Of a stretch of DNA of 64,000 nt, positions 52,044 through 60,424 are shown one piece after another (within the stretch, counting starts at the first letter, position 1; every line of letters starts with the position of its first letter). This stretch comes from CAIWHR01 sp963779805 (GTDB taxonomy: Bacteria > Pseudomonadota > Gammaproteobacteria > Burkholderiales > Casimicrobiaceae): the NCBI GenBank assembly GCA_963779805.1, contig CAVZZN010000005.1:124001-188000 (forward strand). The letters run 5' to 3'. Under the pieces are notes generated by a model, which saw only the letters and a program-made list of their open reading frames with translations, did not search any database and was not told the origin of the DNA. Made by a program: the position numbers and the translations under genes.

Positions 52044-52096
52044 GTGCCAAGCATGCTCCAGCGAGCCTCGGTCCCTCCATCCACCGAATGTCTGAA

Positions 52097-52130
52097 CCCG
52101 TTACTCGGAGTATTTACTCTGAGTAACGGG
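52097..52130. repeat. family A palindromic repeat, right flank of the RAYT
   Basis: A 34-bp near-perfect inverted repeat: CCCGTTACTCGGAGTA and TTTACTCTGAGTAACGGG. It lies 12 bp past the lon stop and 53 bp upstream of the RAYT start. Confidence 0.88.
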
Positions 52131-52141
52131 GCGGGCGGGGG

Positions 52142-54559
52142 CTACGCCGCGGCGCGGATCTCGTCGCCGATCGCCGCCGCCAGCGCATCGTCCACCGTCT
52201 CGAGCCAGATGAACTCGAGCTGGTTGCGCGCATCGGGCGGGATGTCCTCGAGGTCGCGGCGATTGCGCGCCGGCAGCAGGATCGTGCGGATGCCGGCACG
52301 CTGTGCCGCGAGCACCTTCTCCTTGATCCCGCCCACCGGCAGCACGAGGCCGCGCAGGCTGATCTCGCCCGTCATGGCGCGATCGTGGCGCACGGGCTTG
52401 CCCATCGCGAGCGACGCGAGCGCCACGAACATCGCAACGCCCGCGCTCGGCCCGTCCTTCGGGATCGCCCCCGCGGGAATGTGCATGTGCACGTCGGCCT
52501 TGTCGAACGCCGTCGCGTCCGTGCCCATGCGTTCCGCGCGCGCCTTCACCAGCGTGAGCGCCGCCTGCGCGCTCTCCTTCATCACGTCACCGAGCTGGCC
52601 CGTGAGGATCAGGCGTCCGCTGCCCGACGTGCGCGTCGCCTCGATGAACAGGATCTCGCCGCCGACCGGCGTCCACGCGAGTCCCGTCGCCACACCCGGC
52701 ACGCTGGTGCGCATCGCGAGCTCGCTTTCGAAGCGCGCAGGGCCGAGGATCGTTGCAACGTCCGGTGCATCGATCGCGATCGCGTCGCTCGCGCCTTCCG
52801 CGATGCGCATCGCGGCATGGCGGAACAGCCGCCCGATCTCGCGCTCGAGGTTGCGCACCCCGGCCTCGCGCGTGTAGTCGGCGATGACCGTACGCAGCGC
52901 GCCGTCGGTGATGCTGCACTGCTGCTCGGTGAGACCCGTGGCCTCGAGCTGCCGGCGCACGAGATAGCGGCGCGCGATCTCGCGCTTCTCCTCTTCGGTG
53001 TAGCCTGGCAGCTCGACCACTTCCATGCGGTCGCGCAGCGGGCCCGGAATGCGATCGAGCACGTTCGCGGTCGCGATGAACATGATGCGCGACAGGTCGT
53101 ACGGCACGCCGAGATAGTTGTCGCGGAAGGTCGAGTTCTGCTCCGGATCGAGCACCTCCAGCATCGCCGAGGCAGGATCGCCCTGGATGCCCTGGCCGAG
53201 CTTGTCGATCTCGTCGAGCATCATCACGCAATTGCGCGTGCCGGCCTTGCGCACTGACTGGACGATGTTGCCGGGCATGGCGCCGATGTACGTGCGGCGA
53301 TGGCCGCGAATCTCGGCTTCGTCGTGCACGCCGCCGAGCGACAGGCGCACGAACGCGCGCCCCAGGGCCTTCGCGATGCTCTGGCCGAGCGAGGTCTTGC
53401 CCACACCCGGCGGGCCGACGAAGCACAGGATCGGACTGCGCCCGTTCGGGTTGAGCTTGCGCACGGCGAGGTATTCCAGGATGCGCCGCTTCACCTTCTC
53501 GAGGCCGTAATGGTCCGCATCGAGAATGCGCCGCGCCTCGGCGATCTCGATGCGCTCCTCGGCCGGGCTCGCCCACGGCAGCTCGACCAGCCACTCGAGA
53601 TACGTGCGCACCATCGAGTATTCGGGCGAGCTTTCCGACATCTGCTCGAGGCGGCGCAATTCCTTGCGCGCGTGCTTGTCGACCTCCTCGGGCATCTGCG
53701 CCTTGCCGATGCGCTCCGCGAGATCCTGCACTTCGGCGGCCGTCTGGTCGGTTTCGCCGAGCTCCTTCTGGATCGTGCGCATCTGCTCGCGAAGCAGGTG
53801 CTCGCGCTGGTGCTGCTCGAGGCGGCCTTGCGTCTGCTCGCCGATCTGGCGCGACAGGCGCAGGACCTCGATGCGGCTCACGAGATGCCGCAGCACGCTG
53901 TCGAGGCGCGCACGCACGTCGAGGAGCTCGAGCACTTCCTGCTTCTCCTCGATCTTGATGTCCATCACGCCGGCGATGAAGTCGGCGAGCGCGCCCGGCG
54001 CCTTGATCTCTCCGACGGCTGCACCGAGCTCGGCAGGTGCGCGCGGCAGGAGCTCCAGCGCTTCGACCGCCCGTGCCTTCACCTGCAGCATGCGCGCTTC
54101 GATCTCGGTGTCGACGTCCTCGCTGTCGGGCAGCATCTGGACGCGCGCAACGGGGAAGGGCAGGCCGTCGAGCCAGCCCGCCACGCGGAACCGCTGCTCG
54201 CCGTGACACACGAGGTTGTGCCCGCCGTCCTGGCCGGTGACGTAGCGCAGGATCGTCGCCACCGTGCCGACGGTGTGCAGGTCGGCCGGCCCGGGCGTCT
54301 CGGTCTGGGGATCGCGTTGCAGCAGCACCCCCACGGGACGCTGCGTGCGCGCGGCCTGTTGCGCGGCGGCGATCGAGCTCGCGCGGCCGATCGAGAGCGG
54401 CGCGATCAGTCCCGGAAACAGCACGAGATTGCGCACGGGAACGATGATGAGCGCGTCCGACGGCAGGTTCGCCATCGGGTCCGACTGCGTGCTCTCGTGA
54501 TCCTTGTCGGCAGCGGTCGGAGCGTGCTCACCGGCGTGTTCGGAGTGTTCGAGATCCAT
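52142..54559 (-). CDS. lon: ATP-dependent protease Lon
   Basis: The 805-residue protein has the LonA plan: N-terminal substrate domain (IIVPVRNLVLFPGLIAPLSI), coiled-coil, AAA+ module with Walker A GPPGVGKT (lysine near residue 386) and Walker B MLDEIDK, and the protease domain with catalytic serine in KDGPSAGV (near 704) and lysine in GGIKEKVLAA (near 747). Lon degrades misfolded and regulatory proteins. It starts 11 bp after an hsp20 gene, so a stress operon is likely. There is no frameshift over 2.4 kb. A family A repeat lies 12 bp past the stop. Confidence 0.93.
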   Translation of the reverse strand: MDLEHSEHAGEHAPTAADKDHESTQSDPMANLPSDALIIVPVRNLVLFPGLIAPLSIGRASSIAAAQQAARTQRPVGVLLQRDPQTETPGPADLHTVGTVATILRYVTGQDGGHNLVCHGEQRFRVAGWLDGLPFPVARVQMLPDSEDVDTEIEARMLQVKARAVEALELLPRAPAELGAAVGEIKAPGALADFIAGVMDIKIEEKQEVLELLDVRARLDSVLRHLVSRIEVLRLSRQIGEQTQGRLEQHQREHLLREQMRTIQKELGETDQTAAEVQDLAERIGKAQMPEEVDKHARKELRRLEQMSESSPEYSMVRTYLEWLVELPWASPAEERIEIAEARRILDADHYGLEKVKRRILEYLAVRKLNPNGRSPILCFVGPPGVGKTSLGQSIAKALGRAFVRLSLGGVHDEAEIRGHRRTYIGAMPGNIVQSVRKAGTRNCVMMLDEIDKLGQGIQGDPASAMLEVLDPEQNSTFRDNYLGVPYDLSRIMFIATANVLDRIPGPLRDRMEVVELPGYTEEEKREIARRYLVRRQLEATGLTEQQCSITDGALRTVIADYTREAGVRNLEREIGRLFRHAAMRIAEGASDAIAIDAPDVATILGPARFESELAMRTSVPGVATGLAWTPVGGEILFIEATRTSGSGRLILTGQLGDVMKESAQAALTLVKARAERMGTDATAFDKADVHMHIPAGAIPKDGPSAGVAMFVALASLAMGKPVRHDRAMTGEISLRGLVLPVGGIKEKVLAAQRAGIRTILLPARNRRDLEDIPPDARNQLEFIWLETVDDALAAAIGDEIRAAA

Positions 54560-54570
54560 GTCGCGCCTCT

Positions 54571-54972
54571 TCAGCCCAGTCGCCGGAAGGTGAGCGCGAG
54601 GCAGCCGTCGGCGAGCCTGCGCTCCATCAGCTCGTAGCGGCCCGGCGGCAGGCCGATGCGGCGTTCGAACCGCCCGTGCGGGATCTCGAGGCGATGGATC
54701 GTGGCGCCGCCCGCCGCGCGCAGCGGTCGCGAGGCCCGCACGTACAGGTTGGCGCCGTCGGTGCGCACTTCGAGGGCTTCGGGGTCGACGTCGGGCAGCG
54801 CGATGCGCACCACCAGGCCGCGGGCATCCTCGATCATGTCGACGGGCGGCTCCCAGCACGGACCGCCGCTGCGCGGGTCGAGGGTGAAGAACTGGCGGTG
54901 CAGGCGATCGGCCTGCCGCAGGAGCTCGATGGCGTCGTCGAGCAGGCCCGAACCCGGGGCACGTGGTGGCAT
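54571..54972 (-). CDS. Hsp20-family small heat-shock protein
   Basis: The 133-residue product has an alpha-crystallin domain at about residues 45-130: PPVDMIEDARGLVVRIALPD, then DGANLYVRASR, ending with ERRLADGCLALTFRRL, the family's A-x-x-x-x-G-x-L pattern. It holds unfolding proteins for refolding or degradation. ATG 54972 lies behind GGGAGA. The lon gene follows 11 bp later, pairing a holdase with a protease. No clear RpoH promoter is visible upstream. Confidence 0.85.
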   Translation of the reverse strand: MPPRAPGSGLLDDAIELLRQADRLHRQFFTLDPRSGGPCWEPPVDMIEDARGLVVRIALPDVDPEALEVRTDGANLYVRASRPLRAAGGATIHRLEIPHGRFERRIGLPPGRYELMERRLADGCLALTFRRLG

Positions 54973-55132
54973 GAACAGTCTCCCATCCGGCGCATGAAAG
55001 CGTGCCGCATCGGTGCGGCGAGGCAGGGGCTGGCGTTTCGACCGGAGCCCCGCAACCGGAATTCCCTTCGACGGAAGTGGGGCCGCCGCCGGACTTTGCA
55101 ACCCCGCGTCGCCCCGGAGGTAACCCGAGGTG

Positions 55133-55762
55133 TCAGTAACTCATCAGGTCGAGGCGGGTGAGCGTCGTCTCGCTGCCGACGCCGGGTGCATTGAGCATGT
55201 GCCAGATGCCGTACTGCTCGGCGTACAGGCTCTCGGCGGACACGCCGTCCGCGGGAATGATGACCTTGAAGCCGCGGAACGCCGCGCTCGTGCCGGTCTG
55301 GAGCACGGCGCCATGCGAGGCCGTGCCGACCAGCACGACCGTCTGGATATCTCCATCCTTGAGGATGTTCTCGAGCTCGGTGTTGAGGAACTTGTCGGGC
55401 GTGCCGACCAGGACGCGCTCGCCCGGACGCGGCGCGAGCTCGGGCGCGATGTCCGCGGCGGTGGCGCCCCTGCCGAGCGTGAAGACGACGGGCATCCGAT
55501 GCTCGCGTGCGGCTGCGAGTGCCTTCTGCACGGCGGGGATCGTCGCGACGCAGCGCGGACGCCGTTGCATGTTGCAGCCCTGCTTGGTGAAGTCGAGCAT
55601 GAGCAGTGCGGTGGTCGTCGGGTCCAGCTTCACCGGCTTCGGCTGCGGCGCCGCCGGGGCCTTCACGGTGGACCACTCGCTCAGGATGTCGGCGGCGACA
55701 ACGGGCGTGCTTGCGAACATTGCGGCGGCGACCAGGGCGATCGTACGGTGCAGGCGGTTCAC
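55133..55762 (-). CDS. exported isochorismatase-like protein lacking the catalytic cysteine
   Basis: The 209-residue protein has a signal peptide ending VVAAD. The isochorismatase-like fold follows, with D57 in LLMLDFTKQ and K124 in GTPDKFLNTEL. At the place of the nucleophilic cysteine (normally T-x-x-C-V) the sequence reads ASHGAVLQT, so Ala or Gly replaces Cys. Hydrolysis by the family mechanism should therefore be impossible. It may bind a ligand or use other chemistry. Periplasmic location is itself unusual. Confidence 0.78.
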   Translation of the reverse strand: MNRLHRTIALVAAAMFASTPVVAADILSEWSTVKAPAAPQPKPVKLDPTTTALLMLDFTKQGCNMQRRPRCVATIPAVQKALAAAREHRMPVVFTLGRGATAADIAPELAPRPGERVLVGTPDKFLNTELENILKDGDIQTVVLVGTASHGAVLQTGTSAAFRGFKVIIPADGVSAESLYAEQYGIWHMLNAPGVGSETTLTRLDLMSY

Positions 55763-55904
55763 GCGTTCTCCTCGATAAGTGATGGATCATCGGCGGCGCA
55801 CGGCCAGCTCGCCGCGCGTGCACGATAAGGCGACGTGCACTGCATCGCAAGGTGCGGCTGGTGGCGCCGGTAGCGTAGGGCATCCAGCGCCTCGCAGCGC
55901 GCGA

Positions 55905-57611
55905 CTAACGCGCGCGTCGCAGCGCCTGGCGATCGATCTTGCCCGTGCCGGTCTTGGGCAGCTCCGCGAGGTAGCGCACGAGGCGCGGATACTTGTAGGG
56001 CAGCAGGCGTTCCTTGACGAAGCGTCTGCAGCTCCGAGGTGGTCGCCGGCGTCCGCGCGCGACGCATCGCGCAGCGCGACGAACGCGGCGAGCGTCGTCA
56101 ACCGGTTCTCGTCCTCGACGGCGAGCACCGCGCATTCGCGGATCGAACGGGTGCTCGGCGAGGCAGCGCTCGACCTCGAGCGGATGCACCCACTGGCCGC
56201 TCACCTTGACGAGGTCGTCGGCACGGCCCTCGAAGAAGTGATAGCCGTCCTCGTCGTCGCCGGAAGCGGTCGCCGGTGTAGATCCAGCCCTCGCGCATCG
56301 TCTCCGCGGTCTTGTCCGGGCGGTTCCAGTAGCACGGCGCCTGCGAGTCGCCGCGCACCCACAGCACGCCGGAGCCGCCGGCCGCGCACCTCGTTGCCGT
56401 CGGGATCGCGTGAGCCGCAGCTCGTAGCCCGGCACGCGCTTGCCGCTCGCGCCGGGCTTCTGCAGGCCGGGCGTGTTCGACAGGTAGATGTGCAGCACCT
56501 CGGTCGAGCCCAGTCCCTCGACGATCGCACAGCCCGTAGCGCCGCGCCACTCCTGGAAGAGCTCCGTCGACAGCGTCTCCGCCGCCGAGAGGCACAGGCG
56601 CACGCTCGAGAGATCGCGCGCTTCGCGATCCCGGGTGCGCGACCATCGCGATGTACAGCGTCGGCAATCCGAAGAAGAGGGTGGGCCGATGCCGCTCGAT
56701 CGTGCGCGAACACGGCCTCCGGCTCGGGGCGCCCGCGCATCAGCACGGTGGTCGCGCCGACCGCGAACGGGAACGTGAGCGGAGTTGCCGAAGCCGTACG
56801 CGAAGAAGATCTTCGGCGGCGAGAACACGACGTCGTCCGCGCCGGATGCCGAGCACGTCGCGGCCATAGGCGACGATACGTGTACAGCGCGTCGTGATGC
56901 AGGTGCACCACGCCCTTGGGCCGGCCGGTCGAGCCGGAGCTGTACATCCAGAACGCCATCTCGTCGCGATGCGTGTCGACGGGCTCGAGCGCGCGGCTCG
57001 CACCGTCGCACCCATGCGCCCAATCGTGGTGCTCGCCAGTGCGATCGCGGTCGGGCGCGCCGCGGCCATGTCGCCGACGTGCACCACGTGGCGCAGTCGA
57101 CTCGCCGCGACGTCGTCGTGCGCCAGCAGGTCGGCGAAGCGAGGCGTCGACGAACGCCACTTCGCGCACCGCTGTCCTGCAGGTAGTACGCGACGAGCTC
57201 GGGCGGCGAGAGCGTGTTGACGCAGCACCGGCACGAAGCCCGCGCGCATGCGCACCGAAGATCGCCGCGACGTATTCGGGACGATCGTCGAGCAGCATCA
57301 GCACGCGGCCGCCGCGCACGAGCCCGAACGCCTGCAGGCCATTCCCGACGCGATCGGCGAGCGCGCAGAGCTCGCGGTACGTGAGGCGCGCATCGTCGCA
57401 CACGCAGCGGCGACCTTGTCCGCGTTCGGCGCGCAGGTTGTCGTACAGGAGCGACGACGCGTTGTAGCGCTCGGGCACCTGCGAACCCGATCTCCGTCGC
57501 GCCGGGCGTGCACGCCGGAACCGGATCGACGACCGGATGGCCCGAGCCCGTTGCCCACGCCGGCGTGTCGCGGCGCTCCGCACGCACGCGCGCCATGAAC
57601 TGCGGCGCCAT
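55905..57611 (-). CDS. aryl-CoA ligase, benzoate/2-aminobenzoate-CoA ligase type (many frameshifts)
   Basis: This is an ANL-superfamily adenylating enzyme. In order it has DDARLTYRELCALADRVGNG, LLDDRPEYVAAIFG, the phosphate loop YSSGSTGRPKGVVH, FAYGFGNS, the GSTEVLHIYLSN motif, DRFRRRxxxYHFFEGRADDLVKVSG and the C-terminal catalytic lysine region LPKTGTGKIDRQALR. It activates an aromatic acid as its CoA thioester. About ten single-base frame changes are needed to join these parts. It is on the same strand as, and continuous with, an aryl-CoA hydroxylase gene, so salicylate or anthranilate is the best substrate guess. The start is uncertain; ATG 57611 is in frame with the first block. Confidence 0.72.
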   Translation of the reverse strand: MAPQFMARVRAERRDTPAWATGSGHPVVDPVPACTPGATEIGFAGARALQRVVAPVRQPARRTRTRSPLRVRRCAPHVPRALRARRSRREWPAGVRARARRPRADAARRSSRIRRGDLRCACARASCRCCVNTLSPPELVAYYLQDSGARSGVRRRLASPTCWRTTTSRRVDCATWCTSATWPRRARPRSHWRAPRLGAWVRRCEPRARARRHASRRDGVLDVQLRLDRPAQGRGAPASRRAVHVSSPMAATCSASGADDVVFSPPKIFFAYGFGNSAHVPVRGRRDHRADARAPRAGGRVRARSSGIGPPSSSDCRRCTSRWSRTRDREARDLSSVRLCLSAAETLSTELFQEWRGATGCAIVEGLGSTEVLHIYLSNTPGLQKPGASGKRVPGYELRLTRSRRQRGARPAAPACCGCAATRRRRATGTARTRPRRRCARAGSTPATASGDDEDGYHFFEGRADDLVKVSGQWVHPLEVERCLAEHPFDPRMRGARRRGREPVDDARRVRRAARCVARGRRRPPRSCRRFVKERLLPYKYPRLVRYLAELPKTGTGKIDRQALRRAR

Positions 57612-58703
57612 GCTCGGCGAGCCGCGCGTCGCTCATGCGGCCGCTGCGGGTCATGTAGTCGTACGCGAGCGCGACCGGGATCGAGCGCCATCTTGTCGGC
57701 CATGCGCTCGTACCAGAACGAGCTCGCAGTTCGCCGCGGCGACGAGCTTCTCCACCACCGGCCGGCGCTCGCGCTCGAACGCCGAGAGCACCTGCGCGAC
57801 GTCGTCGCCGCCTTCGCCCAGCGCGCGATCGAGCGCGATCGCATCGTCGAACGCGAGGCGCGTCCCCGAGCCGATGGAGAAGTGTCCGGTGCGCAGCGCA
57901 TCGCCGATCAGCACCACGTTGCCGGCGGTCCAGCGCGCGTTCTCGAGCAGCGGGAAGTTGCGCCAGATGGAGCGGTTCGACACCAGGGGCTGGCCGCCGA
58001 GGTCGGGCGCGAACAGGCGCTCGCAGTAGGCGCGGGATGCGGCATCGTCCATCGTCGGCGAAGCCCGGCGCGGCTGCCAGGTGGCCGCGTCGCATTCGAC
58101 GATGAACGTGCTGCGATCGCGGCGCGTAGCGGTAGTGGTGCGCGACGAAGGCGCCGTGCTCGTTCTCGCGGAACGTGAGCGTGAGGCAATCGAACGGCCG
58201 GGTCGTGCCGTACCACGCGAACTTGTTGGTGAGCCACTCGATGCGCGGCTCGAATCGATCCGCGAGCGCCTTGCGCAGCGTGGAGTTCACGCCGTCGGCG
58301 GCGACGACGAGATCGCAGCCGGCGAATGCCTCCGGGCCGGCGATCGGCGTCCCGTACCGCACGTCCACGCCCGGCGCGCTCGCACTGCGCCTGCAGCAGG
58401 CGCAGCAACTCCAGCCGCCCGATGGCACAGAAGCCGTTGCCGTCGATGTCGACCGCGGTGTCGCGATGCACGATGCGCTGGATCGGCCAGGTCTCCATCG
58501 CGCTGCTGCAGCCTGCCGTGCACGTACGGCGCGTCGCGCGCGAGGAACTCGAGCGCGCCATGGGAGAACACGACGCCGAAGCCGAACGTGGCGTCCGGCG
58601 GGTTCTGCTCGACCACGGTGATGCTCGCCTGCGGGCGACGCCGCCGGGCGAGCAGGGCGAACAGCAGCCCGGCCGGGCCGCCACCTGCGATACCGATCCG
58701 CAT
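57550..58703 (-). CDS. FAD-dependent aryl-CoA hydroxylase, salicylyl-CoA 5-hydroxylase/anthraniloyl-CoA monooxygenase type (several frameshifts)
   Basis: The product begins with the FAD motif MRIGIAGGGPAGLLFALLAR and continues with FGFGVVFSHGALEFL, GFCAIGRLELLRLLQ, LVVAADGVNSTLRKAL, KFAWYGTTRPFDCLTLTF and the GD motif in VLIGDALRTGHFSIGSGTRL. The run KFAWYGTT and the GHFSIGSGTRLA motif are typical of hydroxylases that act on salicylyl-CoA or 2-aminobenzoyl-CoA. About seven one-base frame changes occur. The 3' boundary is approximate: no stop exists in the minus-strand frames between here and the ligase. The OYE-like reductase domain found in the long bifunctional form is absent. Confidence 0.7.
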
Positions 58704-58895
58704 GGCCGGGGGGAAGAGAGCGCGCGAGCGCGGAACGCTCATTCTCGCGCAAGGGGTGGGCGCGGTCGAGCGTCATTTGCGCGCGTGCCCGGGCCGCGGC
58801 CCGCAACACGGCGCTTGCGACGCGCCATCGCGACCATCGGCTGCCGGGCGCGGGTAACATGGTGCACTCGAGCGGAACGAAAGGAACGGCTCATC

Positions 58896-59600
58896 TTGGA
58901 CGCGAATCTCGAGTTGCGCCGCGACGTCGTCGTGGCCAACCACATTCTCGAGCGCTTCGGCTTGTCGAATGCCTTCGGCCACGCCAGCGCGCGCGTCCCC
59001 GGCACCGACACGTTCGTCTTCCCCACCCGGCGCTCGCCGGGCCTCGCCCACGAGGACAACCTGCTCGTGCTCGACACCGACGGCCGGCAGCTCGCGGGCG
59101 ACGGCAGTCCGAACACGGAGTTCTGGATCCATGCCCGCGCCTACGCGGCGCGGCCCGAGGTCGGGGCCGTGGTGCATGCGCATCCACCGGCGTGCATCTG
59201 CCTCACGCAGATCGGCGAGCCGCATCGCGTCGTGCACAACCAGGGCGTCGCGTTCATCGAAGGCGTGCCGGAGTACGCGCGCATCGGCCTCATTCGCTCG
59301 CGCGAGCTGGGCGACGCGCTCGCGCGCAGGCTCGGCGCCGCGCCCGCCGTGATGATGCGCGGGCACGGCATTACCACCGTTGCGGGCGACGTGCGCACGG
59401 CCACCGTGGCGGCGTGCTTCCTCGAGGAAAGCGCGGATCTTCAGCTTCGCATGCTCGCCGCCGCGGGAGGCAACGCTTCCCGCTTGCGTGCCTTCACGCG
59501 CGAGGAAGCGGGCGGTGGCAGCGAGCTCACGCAGCACATCGTCAGCCGTGCCTGGGAGTATTACGCCGCCGTGGCCGCGCAGCGGCCCGTCGGCGGCTGA
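58896..59600 (+). CDS. class II aldolase/adducin-family protein
   Basis: The 234-residue protein has the fuculose-phosphate aldolase fold: GHASARVPGTDTFVFPT, the metal ligands in VVHAHPPAC (His-x-His) and a late histidine in MMRGHGITT. Relatives include sugar-phosphate aldolases and decarboxylases of aromatic catabolism. TTG 58896 behind AAAGGA is the only suitable start. It is divergent from the aryl-CoA hydroxylase, so a shared regulatory region of about 190 bp may control both. Confidence 0.75.
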   Translation: MDANLELRRDVVVANHILERFGLSNAFGHASARVPGTDTFVFPTRRSPGLAHEDNLLVLDTDGRQLAGDGSPNTEFWIHARAYAARPEVGAVVHAHPPACICLTQIGEPHRVVHNQGVAFIEGVPEYARIGLIRSRELGDALARRLGAAPAVMMRGHGITTVAGDVRTATVAACFLEESADLQLRMLAAAGGNASRLRAFTREEAGGGSELTQHIVSRAWEYYAAVAAQRPVGG

Positions 59601-59680
59601 CGCGCAACCCGCTTCCGCGTCGCCGGTCCGAGCGCCGCGAGCGCCGACGGACCGCGCCGGTAGAAAGGAGAATGGGGATC

Positions 59681-60424
59681 ATGGCCGACGACGACGCAAG
59701 CGCGAGGGCAACGGCGAAGCAGGTCCGGGCGGCGCTGGAGTTCGACACGGCGATCAACCTGCATCGCTTTCCGATGAGCATCAGCGTGGCGGCGGACGCC
59801 GTGGTGCTGGAAGGCGAGGTCGAGAGCCTCGCCGCCAAGAAGCTCGCCCTCGAGCACGCGGGCGCGGTGCCGGGTATCCGTGGCGTGATCGACCGCCTGC
59901 GCGTGGCCCCCGCGGAACGGCGCGGCGACGGCGCCATCCGCGACAGGCTGTGCAAGGCGATCATGGCCCAGGGCGAGTTCGCAAACTGCGCGATCCGCGT
60001 GCACGCCAAGGGCCGGCTCGAAACCGTGCGCGAAGTCTCCGGCGAGTGGACCAATGCGCTGGAGATCGCGGTGGAGGATGGCGTGATCACGCTCGAGGGC
60101 AAGGTCATCAGCCTGTCGCACAAGCGCGTGGCCGGGGTGCTGGCGTGGTGGACGCCCGGCTGCCGGGACGTGATCAATGCGATCGAGATCGATCCGCCCG
60201 AGCGCGACTCCGACGAGGAGGTCGTCGAGGCGCTGACGCTCGTCCTGGAGATGGACTCTCAGGTCGAGGCGGCCCAGTTGCGCGTGGGTTGCGAGAAGAG
60301 CGTGGTGACGCTCCGAGGCTACGTGCCGAGCGAGGAGCAGCGGCGGCGGGCGCAGTTCGACGCGTGGGCCGTCTTCGGCGTGGACAAGGTCATCGACCGC
60401 GTCGTCGTGCTGACCCAGGGTTGA
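59681..60424 (+). CDS. protein with three BON domains
   Basis: The 247-residue protein has three BON-like repeats, at about residues 10-75, 85-155 and 172-245, each with a GxVxxLxxK or GYVPSEEQ turn. It has no signal peptide, unlike OsmY-type BON proteins, so a cytoplasmic role is likely. ATG 59681 is spaced about 10 bp from AGGAG; ATG 59672 is too close. The stop codon lies inside a family B repeat. Confidence 0.75.
   Translation: MADDDASARATAKQVRAALEFDTAINLHRFPMSISVAADAVVLEGEVESLAAKKLALEHAGAVPGIRGVIDRLRVAPAERRGDGAIRDRLCKAIMAQGEFANCAIRVHAKGRLETVREVSGEWTNALEIAVEDGVITLEGKVISLSHKRVAGVLAWWTPGCRDVINAIEIDPPERDSDEEVVEALTLVLEMDSQVEAAQLRVGCEKSVVTLRGYVPSEEQRRRAQFDAWAVFGVDKVIDRVVVLTQG

Larger units (their letters stand above)
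51409..52130 (-). mobile_element. REPtron-like unit: RAYT remnant bracketed by palindromic repeats
   Basis: A RAYT gene remnant (51417-52043) lies between two copies of the same long palindrome, CCCGTTACTC...GAGTAACGGG (51409-51444 and 52097-52130). This is the arrangement known for REP-associated tyrosine transposases. Both copies are preceded by GAA on the plus strand. At least four more family A copies lie elsewhere in the window, which supports past mobility. Confidence 0.7.
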
